A stretch of DNA of 64,000 nt from positions 62,001 through 126,000 of the forward strand of contig CALNXN010000004.1 in NCBI GenBank assembly GCA_942490645.1, in the 5' to 3' direction. The notes below the pieces were generated by a model, which was not told where the DNA came from, made no database searches, and saw only the letters and a program-made list of their open reading frames with translations. The DNA is from CALNXN01 sp942490645 (lineage in GTDB: Bacteria; Pseudomonadota; Alphaproteobacteria; Rhodobacterales; Rhodobacteraceae). The position numbers were made by a program, and so were the translations under genes. Below, piece by piece: positions 36,164 to 45,781 of the stretch (position 1 is its first letter; every line of letters starts with the position of its first letter).

Positions 36164-37122
36164 TCGATCTGAATGACGACCTTGCCCGTGGCCTTTCGCG
36201 TCCGCAGCAATTCAAGTGCCTCGTTGGCCTGTTCCAAGGGTAGGATATGACTGACATGCGGCTTGATTTTGCCCTCGACATACCAATCGCTCAACACCTT
36301 GAAACTATCGGTCAGAACCTTTGGGTTCACGCGAGTGTAGCCGCCCCAGTAAAAGCCAATCACTGTCAGGTTTTTGACCAGCAGATGATTGGCCGGGATT
36401 TGCGGCACGGTGCCCGATGCGAAGCCAAGCGGCAGCAGACGCGCCTCTGGATTGCATGCACGCAGAGCCGCCATGAAAAGGTCGCCACCGATGGGGTCAT
36501 ATACTACATCCGCCCCGCCCAGCGCCTTCACCTCGGCGCGTAGATCGCAGGTGTCGCTGTCGAGCAGATGATCGGCTCCGGCCTTTCGGGCGATGTCGAG
36601 TTTCTGCGCGCCACGCGCAACGGCGATCACTTTGGCGCCCATCACCTTGCCCAATTCAACGGCCGTTAGTCCGACACCGCCCGAGGCCCCGAGCACAAGC
36701 AGTGTTTCGCCCGGTTGTAGATGCGCCTTGTAGCCCAACCCAACATGGCTGGTGCCATACGCAATCAGAAACGCGGCAGCATCGATATCACTCATGGCAT
36801 CCGGGATCGGCACGCAGATGTTGGCCGGAATGGATGCATAATCAGCCAACCCACCGATGCCGGAGTACGCGGCAACGCGTTGGCCCACACTCAGCCCATC
36901 GACGCCCTCACCCAAGGCTGTGATCGTTCCACAAAGCTCCATCCCAAGGGTCGCCGGCAAGGGCGGTTTTTCCTGATAGGTGCCTTTGATCAACAACAAG
37001 TCCGCAAAGTTCAACCCGCAGGTATGGACCTGCACCTGAACCTCACCCGCCTGAGGTGCAGGAATGGCCACTTCTTTGAGTGCGAGCGGTTCGCCCAAAG
37101 TGATCAGTTGCATGGCACGCAT
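36160..37122 (-). CDS. NADPH:quinone oxidoreductase, zinc-free MDR family
   Basis: 320 residues. An N-terminal GroES-like fold (CGLNFADLLLIKGTY, LGMELCGTITALGEGV) and a C-terminal Rossmann domain with LVLGASGGVGLTAVE. The cysteine zinc ligands of classical alcohol dehydrogenases are missing, so it belongs with crotonase-like quinone reductases. Convergent with the DMT permease and divergent from the aminotransferase at 37304. Confidence 0.88.
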   Translation of the reverse strand: MRAMQLITLGEPLALKEVAIPAPQAGEVQVQVHTCGLNFADLLLIKGTYQEKPPLPATLGMELCGTITALGEGVDGLSVGQRVAAYSGIGGLADYASIPANICVPIPDAMSDIDAAAFLIAYGTSHVGLGYKAHLQPGETLLVLGASGGVGLTAVELGKVMGAKVIAVARGAQKLDIARKAGADHLLDSDTCDLRAEVKALGGADVVYDPIGGDLFMAALRACNPEARLLPLGFASGTVPQIPANHLLVKNLTVIGFYWGGYTRVNPKVLTDSFKVLSDWYVEGKIKPHVSHILPLEQANEALELLRTRKATGKVVIQID

Positions 37123-37303
37123 ATTTATGTCCCAGATCCAAACATCGTTTCACGCGCAAAAGGCCAGAGCGTAAATGGTTTGGCAAGCTGCTTTGGCGCA
37201 GGAAGTTGCGTAGGTCTCCGATATGGGCTGTTGCGATGGGTATGATGTGCGTATTCTGACCAAGAAAGCGCGCGCACCGATTTATCATGAAAGGATCATG
37301 GTC

Positions 37304-38659
37304 ATGAAAGACAGCAACTTCCTCAAGGAAAACAATGCCCGTCACATGTGGCACCCAATGGCGCATCCAGCGGATTGTCTGGCTAACCCGCCACAGATCA
37401 TCACCGCAGCGCGTGGCACGCGTATTACCGATGTGGACGGCCACGAGGTTCTGGATGCCGTCGGCGGCTTGTGGAACGTGAACCTTGGTTATTCCTGCCA
37501 GCCGATCAAGGATGCAATTTCAGCACAATTGGATCAATTGCCCTATTATTCGACGTTCCGCGGCACGACCAACGATCAGATCATCGAACTAAGCTATATG
37601 CTGCGCGACTTTTTCGAACCCGATGGGCTGACGCGCGCCTTTTTCACCTCTGGCGGATCAGACAGCATCGAAATCGCTTTGCGGCTCGCACGGCAGTATC
37701 ACAAGGTGCGTGGAGAAGCCGGGCGGATCAAATACATTAGCCTCAAGAAGGGCTATCATGGCACTCATACCGGTGGCGCATCCATTAACGGAAACGCCAA
37801 TTTTCGTGCGAATTATGAACCGCTCATGCCCGGCTGCTATCACATTCCGGCCCCCTATACCTATCGCAACCCGTTCAATGAAAGTGATCCGGCCAAACTG
37901 GCGGCCCTGTGCCTGTCCGCGCTGGAAGATGAGATCGCGTTTCAGGGTGCAAATACCATCGCCGCGTTTATCATGGAGCCGATCCTGGGCGCGGGCGGTG
38001 TTTTGGTGCCGCACGAAAGCTTCATGCCTGGCGTGCGCGAGATTTGCGACCGGCATGGCATCTTGCTGATCTCGGACGAAGTGATCACCGGGTTTGGCCG
38101 TACAGGCGATTGGTTGGGCGCGCGCCACTGGGGCGTCAAGCCGGATTTGGCGACCACCGCGAAGGCCATCACCAACGGCTACTTCCCGTTTGGTGCAGTG
38201 ATGATCTCAGACATGGTGGTCGAGACGTTTGAAAAAGACGAAAGCACGCGCGCGTTCATCGGATCGGGCTATACCTACTCAGGCCATCCGGTTGGTGCCG
38301 CCGCAGCGATTGCCTGTCTGAACGAGACCATGAAGCTGAACGTGCCTGTCAACGCGGCCGCACGGGGCACCGAGTTGTTCGAGGGGCTGAAAAAGCTGGG
38401 AGCGCAGTATGCGCTGATCGGGGATGTTCGTGGCGGCCACGGTCTGATGAGCGGAATCGAGATGGTGAGTGACCCGGACGCCAAGACCCCGCTCGACAAA
38501 GAACGCATGACGATGATGTTTGAAGCGGCCTATGCCGATGGCGTCATGGTGCGCATGTCCGGGCAGAATTTCCTGATGTCGCCACCGTTGATCCTGACGT
38601 CGGACGATGTTCAGAAGATCCTGTCCGCTCTGAAAACCGGGTTGGATGCCATTCACTAG
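37304..38659 (+). CDS. class III PLP-dependent aminotransferase
   Basis: 451 residues. PLP features: TSGGSDSIEIAL (phosphate cup), KKGYHGTHTGG, the Asp of LLISDEVITGFGRTG which contacts the ring nitrogen, and the Schiff-base Lys in TTAKAITNGYFP. The family includes omega-amino acid, putrescine and taurine transaminases using pyruvate or 2-oxoglutarate; the exact amine cannot be read from the sequence. The ATG at 37304 is favoured over one two codons earlier because AAAGGA is then at better spacing. Its end is 20 bases from the convergent paralogue. Confidence 0.9.
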   Translation: MKDSNFLKENNARHMWHPMAHPADCLANPPQIITAARGTRITDVDGHEVLDAVGGLWNVNLGYSCQPIKDAISAQLDQLPYYSTFRGTTNDQIIELSYMLRDFFEPDGLTRAFFTSGGSDSIEIALRLARQYHKVRGEAGRIKYISLKKGYHGTHTGGASINGNANFRANYEPLMPGCYHIPAPYTYRNPFNESDPAKLAALCLSALEDEIAFQGANTIAAFIMEPILGAGGVLVPHESFMPGVREICDRHGILLISDEVITGFGRTGDWLGARHWGVKPDLATTAKAITNGYFPFGAVMISDMVVETFEKDESTRAFIGSGYTYSGHPVGAAAAIACLNETMKLNVPVNAAARGTELFEGLKKLGAQYALIGDVRGGHGLMSGIEMVSDPDAKTPLDKERMTMMFEAAYADGVMVRMSGQNFLMSPPLILTSDDVQKILSALKTGLDAIH

Positions 38660-38679
38660 CTCCGCGCGAGGTGGGGTGC

Positions 38680-39993
38680 TTACGGCTCCCCGCCGCTGGT
38701 CACATGCAGGATGCTGTCACGCATGGTGTCCATCATATGGTCCATATCCGCTTGTGAAGTCACATAAGGCGGGCTGATCGCGAGAACATCGCCGATTGTA
38801 CGAAAGAGCACGCCTCGGTTCTTGGCTTCTTCGCCAATCCGCGCGCCGAGGCCGGGACCAAAAGGCCCGTCGGCATCGAACTCGATGCCTGCCAGCAATC
38901 CCTGAATGCGAACATCCCCGACACCTGGCAGATTGCGCAATCCATTCAGGCGCTGTTTCAAGTGATCGCCCATTTTCTCGACATGCGACGGCAAGTCCAT
39001 ATCGCGGTAAATCGAAAGTGTTTCCAGTCCGACGGCCGCCCCGACAGGATGGCCGCCATAGGTCATACCATGGCCGAACGTACCCAACTCATGAGCCAGT
39101 TGGCTGATGGTGTCGCGCACATTGTCCGTCATTGCGACGGCTGACATTGGAAAAACGGAAGCTGTCATCTGCTTGGCCATCGTCATCATGTCGGGCTTGA
39201 TATCGTAGGTTTCGCAGGCAAACCACTTTCCGGTGCGGCCAAAGCCGGTGATGATTTCATCAGCGATCAGCAAGATATCATGCTTGGCCAGCACGTTTTG
39301 TATTTCGGCCCAGTAGCCTTCGGGCGGTAATATCACGCCCCCCGACCCCATCGCAGGCTCACCTATGAAGCCACCGACTTGATCAGCACCTTTCTCAGTT
39401 ATCAACGCTTCAAGCTCGGCGGCGCGCCTTTTTGAAAACGCGATCTCGCTCTCGCCCGGATACGCGTCTTTAAAGTAGTGCGGCCGCCCGGTCCGCAACA
39501 CCCGGTCCAAGGGCACATCGAACCCATCGTGACAGTAGCTCATACCTGTCAAAGCGGCGCCCACCTGGGCGGAGCCGTGATACGCGCCATCGCGTGCGAT
39601 AATGTGTTTCTTCTCAGGTTTTCCGCGTGCGTTTTGATAAAACCGGACGCATTTGGTTGCTGTTTCAACGGCTTCGGATCCGGAATTTGCGAACAGAACG
39701 TGATTAAGCCCATTTGGGAGCACCGCAACCAATTCGCGTGCAAACTGTTCCGTAATCTCGCAGGTGCGACCCATGAAACTATGATAAAAAGCAAGTTCGT
39801 TCATCTGCCGGGTCATCGCATCGGTAAGCCGCTTTGGCGCAAAGCCTAGTGAGGCGCACCACAAGCCCGCAACCGCATCAAGATACGTGTGACCAAGCGT
39901 ATCGGTGACGCGCGCGCCCTGCCCACTCTTCACGCGCATCGGTGCGTTTTGCTCGGCAGCGATCGGGTCCGTGAAGGGATAAAACTGCGACAT
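38680..39993 (-). CDS. class III PLP-dependent aminotransferase (second)
   Basis: 437 residues. PLP motifs: FANSGSEAVETATK, RDGAYHGSAQ, LLIADEIITGFGRTG and the Lys in TMAKQMTAS. It differs clearly from its neighbour at 37304 (for example LGTFGHGMTYGGHPVGA against IGSGYTYSGHPVGA), so it is not a recent duplicate. Likely substrate is an omega-amino acid or diamine; unresolved. Convergent with the first enzyme. Confidence 0.9.
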   Translation of the reverse strand: MSQFYPFTDPIAAEQNAPMRVKSGQGARVTDTLGHTYLDAVAGLWCASLGFAPKRLTDAMTRQMNELAFYHSFMGRTCEITEQFARELVAVLPNGLNHVLFANSGSEAVETATKCVRFYQNARGKPEKKHIIARDGAYHGSAQVGAALTGMSYCHDGFDVPLDRVLRTGRPHYFKDAYPGESEIAFSKRRAAELEALITEKGADQVGGFIGEPAMGSGGVILPPEGYWAEIQNVLAKHDILLIADEIITGFGRTGKWFACETYDIKPDMMTMAKQMTASVFPMSAVAMTDNVRDTISQLAHELGTFGHGMTYGGHPVGAAVGLETLSIYRDMDLPSHVEKMGDHLKQRLNGLRNLPGVGDVRIQGLLAGIEFDADGPFGPGLGARIGEEAKNRGVLFRTIGDVLAISPPYVTSQADMDHMMDTMRDSILHVTSGGEP

Positions 39994-40117
39994 GACAAGG
40001 CTCCTTTCGAGCCAGCCTTCTTGGAATTCGATCCGACTGTCAATCTGTCGGCAATAATCCTGTGTACGCGCCGAAAAAGGGGCCAGCGGTTCACGTTGTC
40101 GCGTGAGTGTTCAGCAC

Positions 40118-42649
40118 TTACGCCGCTAGGGTGCGATGCAGCGCAGAAGCCGTGGCCAGCCACCGTTCTGATAGGTCCGGCAACATCGGGCGGATGTCCG
40201 CGCCTCGGCCTTCTTTTGCGAGCGCCTCAATCTCTTGCAAAAACGCCCGAAAGGCCACAGCACCGAAAATCGCAGCGCTTCCTGCAACCTTGTGCACCCG
40301 TTCAACCACTTCGGCATTGGGAAGATTTTCGCACTCCTCCAGCCAATCCAGAAGCCATTCTGCCTCTTGGATGAACCTTTTGGCCATTCCAGCTGTGGCC
40401 GTATCGCCAAGTGCCTCGCGCAATTCATCAAATTGGGGTCGCGACAGCATCTGGGGAATTTCGCTGGTTGGATGGGTTTCGGAAACGCAATTCGCCAGCA
40501 CGTCCAGCAGTACGGCGCGCGACAAGGGTTTGGTGAGAACACCATTCATGCCTGCTGCCAAAAAGGCCTGCCGTTCTTTTTGCAACGCACTTGCGGTGAC
40601 GGCGATAATTGGGCTCGCGCCAGATGCTGCGCGCTGTGACCGGATGGCGCGGCACGCCGTTGGCCCGTCCATTTCGGGCATACTGATGTCCATGAAGATC
40701 ATGTCATACCGGTGGTCATGCGCCAGTTGCACGGCCTGCAAGCCGTTCGTTGCGACTGTAACCTGATGACCCGCCATGTTCAGCATCTCGGTCAACACGG
40801 CGCGATTGATCTCATTGTCTTCCACGACCAGAATGTCGAGCTGTTTCGCGATATTCATATGTAACGTCTGATCATATTCAAGCTGCGGCGCATCAACAGG
40901 CGAAACCGGAATGCGCACCCAAAACATACTGCCGTGGCCCAATGTGCTTTCGACGCCGATTGTTCCATCCAACGCCGCCGCAAACCTTTTGGCAATACCG
41001 AGGCCAAGCCCGGTTCCGCCGACATCCCGGTCATAAGCCGTGTTCCCGGCCACGAAATCTTGAAAAACCCGCGCCTTCAAGGCCTCGTCCATGCCGATGC
41101 CGGTGTCGATCACGCGAAACTCCACCATCGGGGTGCCTTCACGCGACGTTTGAGATTCCAACTCAATGCAAATGCGGCCCTTTTTCGTGAACTTCACCGC
41201 GTTTCCGACAAGGTTCATCAATACATTTTGTAACCGCGACGCGTCAGCGTTGATCCAGTCAAACGGTGTGTTGACCCACAACCACTCAATCACGCTCTGG
41301 TTGGCACCTGCGGCACCAGCCTGAGTGTCGACAATGTCCTGCATCAACGTACTCAAGCACATCGGCTCCGGACGTAAGACCAGCTTGCCAGCATCGTATT
41401 TCGCGATGTCGAGGACATCGGAGATATGGTTCATCAACAACCGCCCCGAAGTCTCCATATTGCGCACAAACCGAGATTGTGGCGGATCCAGTTTTGTGTC
41501 GTGCAACAGGGCAAGGTTGCCGAGCAACCCATTCAAGGGGGTGCGAATTTCATGGCTCATCACAGCCAGAAAATCGGATTTCATCTTTTCGTTTGCCAAA
41601 GCACGATCCCGCGCTTCAACCAGGGCCTCTTGCGCGGTGACCCGGTCAGACACGTCGCGCAAAAAAGCAATGAAAATAGTATCATCTTCGGTCTGAGCCG
41701 TCTGTATTGCCAGCTCAACTGGAAAGACACCGCCGTTCTTTCTTTTGGCTTTGAGTTGCACCCGGCCTTTGCCAACCACGTGCTTTTCACCGCCCGCGCG
41801 CATGCGTTCCATTCCTGCGTCATGCGCATCTCGAAGGTCATCCGGGACGATCAATTCGGACAGGTTCTGCCCACGCACCGATGTCGCATCATAGCCAAAA
41901 ATCAACTCTGCTGCTTCATTGAATTCAATGATGTTCCCATTGTGATCGCTGACAATCACGGCATCGAGAGAGGTTTGGATAACGGTGTTCATCCGTTGAC
42001 TGGTTTGCACGATTTCCCGACTTCTGCGCATGTTCGACGCGTTCAGGCGCGCCATAAAGACCGAGACGCACAACAAAGCCACAAGCAATCCACTGACGAC
42101 ACCGGCAAGCTGCGACAGCGTCGCAGATATGCGTGCGCGGCTTTCATCTTCTTTCTGTGCAAAAAAAGCCAGTCCGGAGCCCGCCAGCCTACGCACGCTT
42201 TGGCGTATCTCCAAAGCGTTTTCGCGCAGTTTCGGCAGAGCTGTCAGGAGTGTTGCGTCATCTGCGTCGATCAGTGGCAAGGTTTGGGAAACGAATGCGC
42301 GCACTGCAGTGAGATTGCTTGCAAACGTGGGCGTTTCGCGGAGCGGCGCAAACACGTTTGAGCCTTGTAATACGTTCAAGCGGCTGTAAAGAATATCAAA
42401 TTCGCCCCTGAGATCATTGAGCCCGAACGTATTTGTATGAGGGTTGGAAAGTGCTGACTGGAACTCCAAGAACTCCACTTCCACTTGGGCGAGGTTCCAC
42501 TGAACATTGTCTGACCGCGCAAAAGATAGCTGACGCAAATCTCGTGAGACATCCATCGCTAGCAAAACAGCAGCTGCCAAAAGCGCTAACCCCATGAGCG
42601 TTGCCGCCCCGACGACCAGCGTTCGAGTGATCGACGTCCGTCGCCGCAT
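40118..42649 (-). CDS. hybrid sensor histidine kinase with receiver and HPt domains
   Basis: 843 residues from the ATG at 42649. Order: a membrane helix at about 9-32, a roughly 150-residue periplasmic helical sensor (LNDLRGEFDILYSRLNVLQ), a second helix (LSQLAGVVSGLLVALLCVSV), a PAS domain (VSDHNGNIIEFNEAAELIFG), HisKA with SHEIRTPLNG, HATPase with NLVGNAVKF, DTGIGM and GGTGLGLGI, a receiver with VVEDNEINRA and phospho-Asp in MIFMDISMPEMDG, and an HPt with His in VERVHKVAGSAA. A 49-codon upward extension would overlap the shared promoter region. It is divergent from the LuxR-type regulator at 42821, its likely target by phosphorelay. Confidence 0.92.
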   Translation of the reverse strand: MRRRTSITRTLVVGAATLMGLALLAAAVLLAMDVSRDLRQLSFARSDNVQWNLAQVEVEFLEFQSALSNPHTNTFGLNDLRGEFDILYSRLNVLQGSNVFAPLRETPTFASNLTAVRAFVSQTLPLIDADDATLLTALPKLRENALEIRQSVRRLAGSGLAFFAQKEDESRARISATLSQLAGVVSGLLVALLCVSVFMARLNASNMRRSREIVQTSQRMNTVIQTSLDAVIVSDHNGNIIEFNEAAELIFGYDATSVRGQNLSELIVPDDLRDAHDAGMERMRAGGEKHVVGKGRVQLKAKRKNGGVFPVELAIQTAQTEDDTIFIAFLRDVSDRVTAQEALVEARDRALANEKMKSDFLAVMSHEIRTPLNGLLGNLALLHDTKLDPPQSRFVRNMETSGRLLMNHISDVLDIAKYDAGKLVLRPEPMCLSTLMQDIVDTQAGAAGANQSVIEWLWVNTPFDWINADASRLQNVLMNLVGNAVKFTKKGRICIELESQTSREGTPMVEFRVIDTGIGMDEALKARVFQDFVAGNTAYDRDVGGTGLGLGIAKRFAAALDGTIGVESTLGHGSMFWVRIPVSPVDAPQLEYDQTLHMNIAKQLDILVVEDNEINRAVLTEMLNMAGHQVTVATNGLQAVQLAHDHRYDMIFMDISMPEMDGPTACRAIRSQRAASGASPIIAVTASALQKERQAFLAAGMNGVLTKPLSRAVLLDVLANCVSETHPTSEIPQMLSRPQFDELREALGDTATAGMAKRFIQEAEWLLDWLEECENLPNAEVVERVHKVAGSAAIFGAVAFRAFLQEIEALAKEGRGADIRPMLPDLSERWLATASALHRTLAA

Positions 42650-42820
42650 ATCTCCAAACCCAAAGCTTGTGAACCAACCCCGATGATGACCGCAAAGGGT
42701 TACTGAACCCCTGCCAAGATCCAAATTTCGTTTAAACGGCAGCCGTAATTTCAATCGCTTAGGGTATCTTAACTTCCCTCGGTCAGACTGCGCCACACAA
42801 CAACCGCGAAAGGACGGTCA

Positions 42821-43435
42821 ATGCGGGTTTTGATCGCCGATGACCATGATCTGCTCAGAGATACGCTGGTGCTCTTTCTACAAAGCGAGGGAAACATCAA
42901 AGCAAGTGCAGTCGCGACGTTTGATGCGGCCTGCGAACGTATCGAAAATGATGACACTTACGACCTTGTGCTTTTGGATTTCAATATGCCGGGTATGAAT
43001 GGTCTCGACGGCTTGCAACAGGCCATAGCCCTGCAAGGCGGTCAAAGGGTTGCGTTGATTTCCGGCGAAGCGACCCGGAATATCGCAGAACGCGCGCTGG
43101 AGGTGGGTGCCGCGGGTTTCATACCCAAAACGCTGTCGGCGAAATCGATGGTCAATGCCGTGCGTTTCATGGCAATGGGCGAGCAATACGCGCCAGTTGA
43201 TTTCATGACAGCGCCGGAGGAACCCACCACAAATCCATTGGCGGAAAAGCTGTCACCGCGTGAACTTCAGGTACTGAAAGGATTAACGGAGGGGAAATCG
43301 AATAAAGCAATTGCACGTGATCTGGACATACAAGAGCCCACCGTCAAACTTCACATGAAGACGCTGTACCGCAAACTGGGCGCCGCCAATAGAACCCAGG
43401 CGGCCATGATCGCGAGAGAAGCGTCCCTGTTCTGA
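42821..43435 (+). CDS. LuxR-type response regulator
   Basis: 204 residues. Receiver domain 1-120 with acidic pocket IADDHD, phospho-acceptor Asp in VLLDFNMPGMNG and Lys in FIPKTLSA. GerE-type HTH from about 140 (LSPRELQVLKGLTEGKSNKA, then TVKLHMKTLYRKLGAANRTQ). The gap to the divergent kinase is 171 bases and should hold both promoters. Targets unknown. Confidence 0.92.
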   Translation: MRVLIADDHDLLRDTLVLFLQSEGNIKASAVATFDAACERIENDDTYDLVLLDFNMPGMNGLDGLQQAIALQGGQRVALISGEATRNIAERALEVGAAGFIPKTLSAKSMVNAVRFMAMGEQYAPVDFMTAPEEPTTNPLAEKLSPRELQVLKGLTEGKSNKAIARDLDIQEPTVKLHMKTLYRKLGAANRTQAAMIAREASLF

Positions 43436-43559
43436 CCGTCGCTGGCCTTGGAGAAAGCGCGCCCCTTTTGTTGCCATTTTGATCAAAGTTTGGCCGCAAT
43501 GTTTGGATAGCCGTGCGTATCGAAACAAAGAACGTGATCCGGGCAAGCGGGGCAAACTG

Positions 43560-45767
43560 ATGGCCAGCATCGACACTTCAACACGCGAACCGCGCAGTCA
43601 AAAGCTGCGCAAACGCTATGTTTTGGCTTTTGCCTTTACCGCGACGATCTTTGTTTCCGCCAGCCTGCTATTCTTTGTGCAGCCGCTCTTTGCAAAACTG
43701 GTTTTGCCGCAAATCGGTGGCGCTCCGGCGGTTTGGACGACGGCTATGCTGTTTTTTCAGGTCGTGCTTTTGGGGGGGTACCTCTACGCGCACCTGTTGA
43801 CCCGCCATGTGCCTTTACGTTGGCAAATGCTGGTACACATCGGCTTTTGGGCGGTAGCTCTTTTCTTCCTTCCGTTATCCGTCAGCCCGGATTGGGTTTA
43901 CGATCCACAGGCATCGACGACTTGGCAAACACTCACCCTCTTTGCGGTTGGCGTGGGCATACCATTTGCGATGCTGTCGGCCAATGCACCACTGTTGCAA
44001 TCGTGGTATTCCAAATCCACCGGACCTTCGGCGCATGATCCGTATTTTTTGTATGGCGCAAGCAATACCGGATCACTCCTTGCCCTGCTTGGGTTCCCTT
44101 TGATCGCAGAGCCGCTCTTTGGTGCAGGCGAAATCGGGCTAGGATGGATGGCCGTCTTTATCGCATTCGGTGTGCTGCTCGCGGCAAGCGGTCTGCTTGC
44201 ACTGCGCAATCGGGCAGACCGCCAACCTGTAAAACATGATCAGTCGGCACGAACCAAATTGAAGGCCACTGTCATCGGAACGTGGCTCTTTCTTGCGTTT
44301 GTTCCATCCACTCTGATGCTGGCAATCACGACCAAAGTCAGCACCGATTTGGGGTCATTCCCATTAATCTGGGCGGTTCCGCTCGCCATTTACATTCTGT
44401 CGTTCGTCACCACGTTCACCAACCGGCCTCTGATATCCGATTCTATGATGAAACCCCTCGCGGTTATCGCGGTGGCCTCCATGGCCGTGCTGATGAGCCA
44501 TCAGGTCTCAGGACTGGCCACATGGGTCAGTGCGCTTTTGTTTGCGCCCGCGCTTTTTGTCACGGCAACGGTTGCGCACAGAACCCTTTACAATCTGCGG
44601 CCCGACGCCACCCATTTGACAGTCTTTTATATTGCAATGTCCGTTGGCGGCGCTTTGGGCGGGCTGTTCAATTCCATAATCGCACCTGCGCTGTTCAGCG
44701 GCATTCATGAGGGTTGGGTGTCTGTGATCTTCGCCGCCGCTGTCGGGTTGGTCGGGTTGCGCACAGTGTCGGTTCGCCCGGTTGCCTACGGCATTGCCAT
44801 CGCAGCCGTGTTCCTGACCCTGTTTGGAATTTTGCGCACACAAACGGAGGCAAGCACGCTCGTTGCGTTGATTGCAATCGTGGCCTTCGTGGCCGCATTG
44901 GTGACAGTTACGCGGTCCCCAGTTGGAGTGTTCGCGGCTGTGGTCGTTTTCTTGGTGACCGACGTCGTATCGGTCCGCGAAAACTACCTTTTCAAAGACC
45001 GCAGTTTCTTTGGCGCGCACACCGTTTACGATAAGGATGGATTACGCGTCTACGGCAACGGGACAACGATCCATGGGTACCAATATGTTGCCGAGACCGG
45101 TGGGAGACCCACACCCTTGTCTTACTATCACCCGAAAAGTCCAATGGCCGAGGTTTTGACCACATCAGCAGGGATCGAAAACGCGCGCGTCGGCATCGTG
45201 GGCTTGGGCGTTGGCTCTTTGGCTTGCTATGCAACACCGGGTCAATCGTGGGAGTTCTACGAGATCGATGACATGGTGGACCGCGTCGCGCGCGACCCCT
45301 CCATGTTCAATTTCATGTCGCACTGCGCGCCCGGGTCTGAAACGCATTTGGGCGACGCGCGGATCGTGTTGGAAAAGCAGGATTACACCTTTGATATCAT
45401 GGTGCTGGATGCCTACAGTTCGGATTCCATTCCTGTCCATTTGCTGACCGTGGAGGCGGTGGAGATGTATCTTGAACGTCTGGCGACTGATGGGCAGTTG
45501 GTGTTCCACATCTCAAACCGGTACTATGATCTCAGCCAACCTCTTGCACGCATTGCCGAAACTCTTGGGCTGCAAGCTGCGATTCGCATCGATGCACCCG
45601 ACAGTGATCTGATACATGGGGGCAAGCCGTCGGTCGTAATGGTCCTGACACCCAGCCCGGACCGTCATGCTTCAATTCTGGAAGACGGGCGTTGGAGTGC
45701 GGTTGCATCCGACGGGCAGGCCGCCTGGACGGATGATCGCGCCCATTTGTTGTCGGCGCTCAAGTAA
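43560..45767 (+). CDS. MFS-like membrane protein fused to a spermidine-synthase-like domain
   Basis: 735 residues. Residues about 20-490 are hydrophobic with roughly twelve or more helices; the N-terminal helix contains SASLLFFVQPLFAKLVLP, the usual start of this fusion family. Residues about 530-720 form a SpeE-like methyltransferase fold (VGIVGLGVGSLACYATPGQS, HLGDARIVLEKQ, DIMVLDAYSSDSIPVHLLT). Aminopropyltransferase activity in this fused group is not established. The ATG at 43560 avoids a TTG-started 27-codon extension. Lone gene. Confidence 0.88.
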   Translation: MASIDTSTREPRSQKLRKRYVLAFAFTATIFVSASLLFFVQPLFAKLVLPQIGGAPAVWTTAMLFFQVVLLGGYLYAHLLTRHVPLRWQMLVHIGFWAVALFFLPLSVSPDWVYDPQASTTWQTLTLFAVGVGIPFAMLSANAPLLQSWYSKSTGPSAHDPYFLYGASNTGSLLALLGFPLIAEPLFGAGEIGLGWMAVFIAFGVLLAASGLLALRNRADRQPVKHDQSARTKLKATVIGTWLFLAFVPSTLMLAITTKVSTDLGSFPLIWAVPLAIYILSFVTTFTNRPLISDSMMKPLAVIAVASMAVLMSHQVSGLATWVSALLFAPALFVTATVAHRTLYNLRPDATHLTVFYIAMSVGGALGGLFNSIIAPALFSGIHEGWVSVIFAAAVGLVGLRTVSVRPVAYGIAIAAVFLTLFGILRTQTEASTLVALIAIVAFVAALVTVTRSPVGVFAAVVVFLVTDVVSVRENYLFKDRSFFGAHTVYDKDGLRVYGNGTTIHGYQYVAETGGRPTPLSYYHPKSPMAEVLTTSAGIENARVGIVGLGVGSLACYATPGQSWEFYEIDDMVDRVARDPSMFNFMSHCAPGSETHLGDARIVLEKQDYTFDIMVLDAYSSDSIPVHLLTVEAVEMYLERLATDGQLVFHISNRYYDLSQPLARIAETLGLQAAIRIDAPDSDLIHGGKPSVVMVLTPSPDRHASILEDGRWSAVASDGQAAWTDDRAHLLSALK

Positions 45768-45781
45768 ACCGCAGTGTCACG

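Noticed and set aside
42650..42796. 49-residue upstream extension of the hybrid kinase
   Set aside because: It would place the start 25 bases from the divergent regulator start and puts a basic, non-membrane segment before the anchor.
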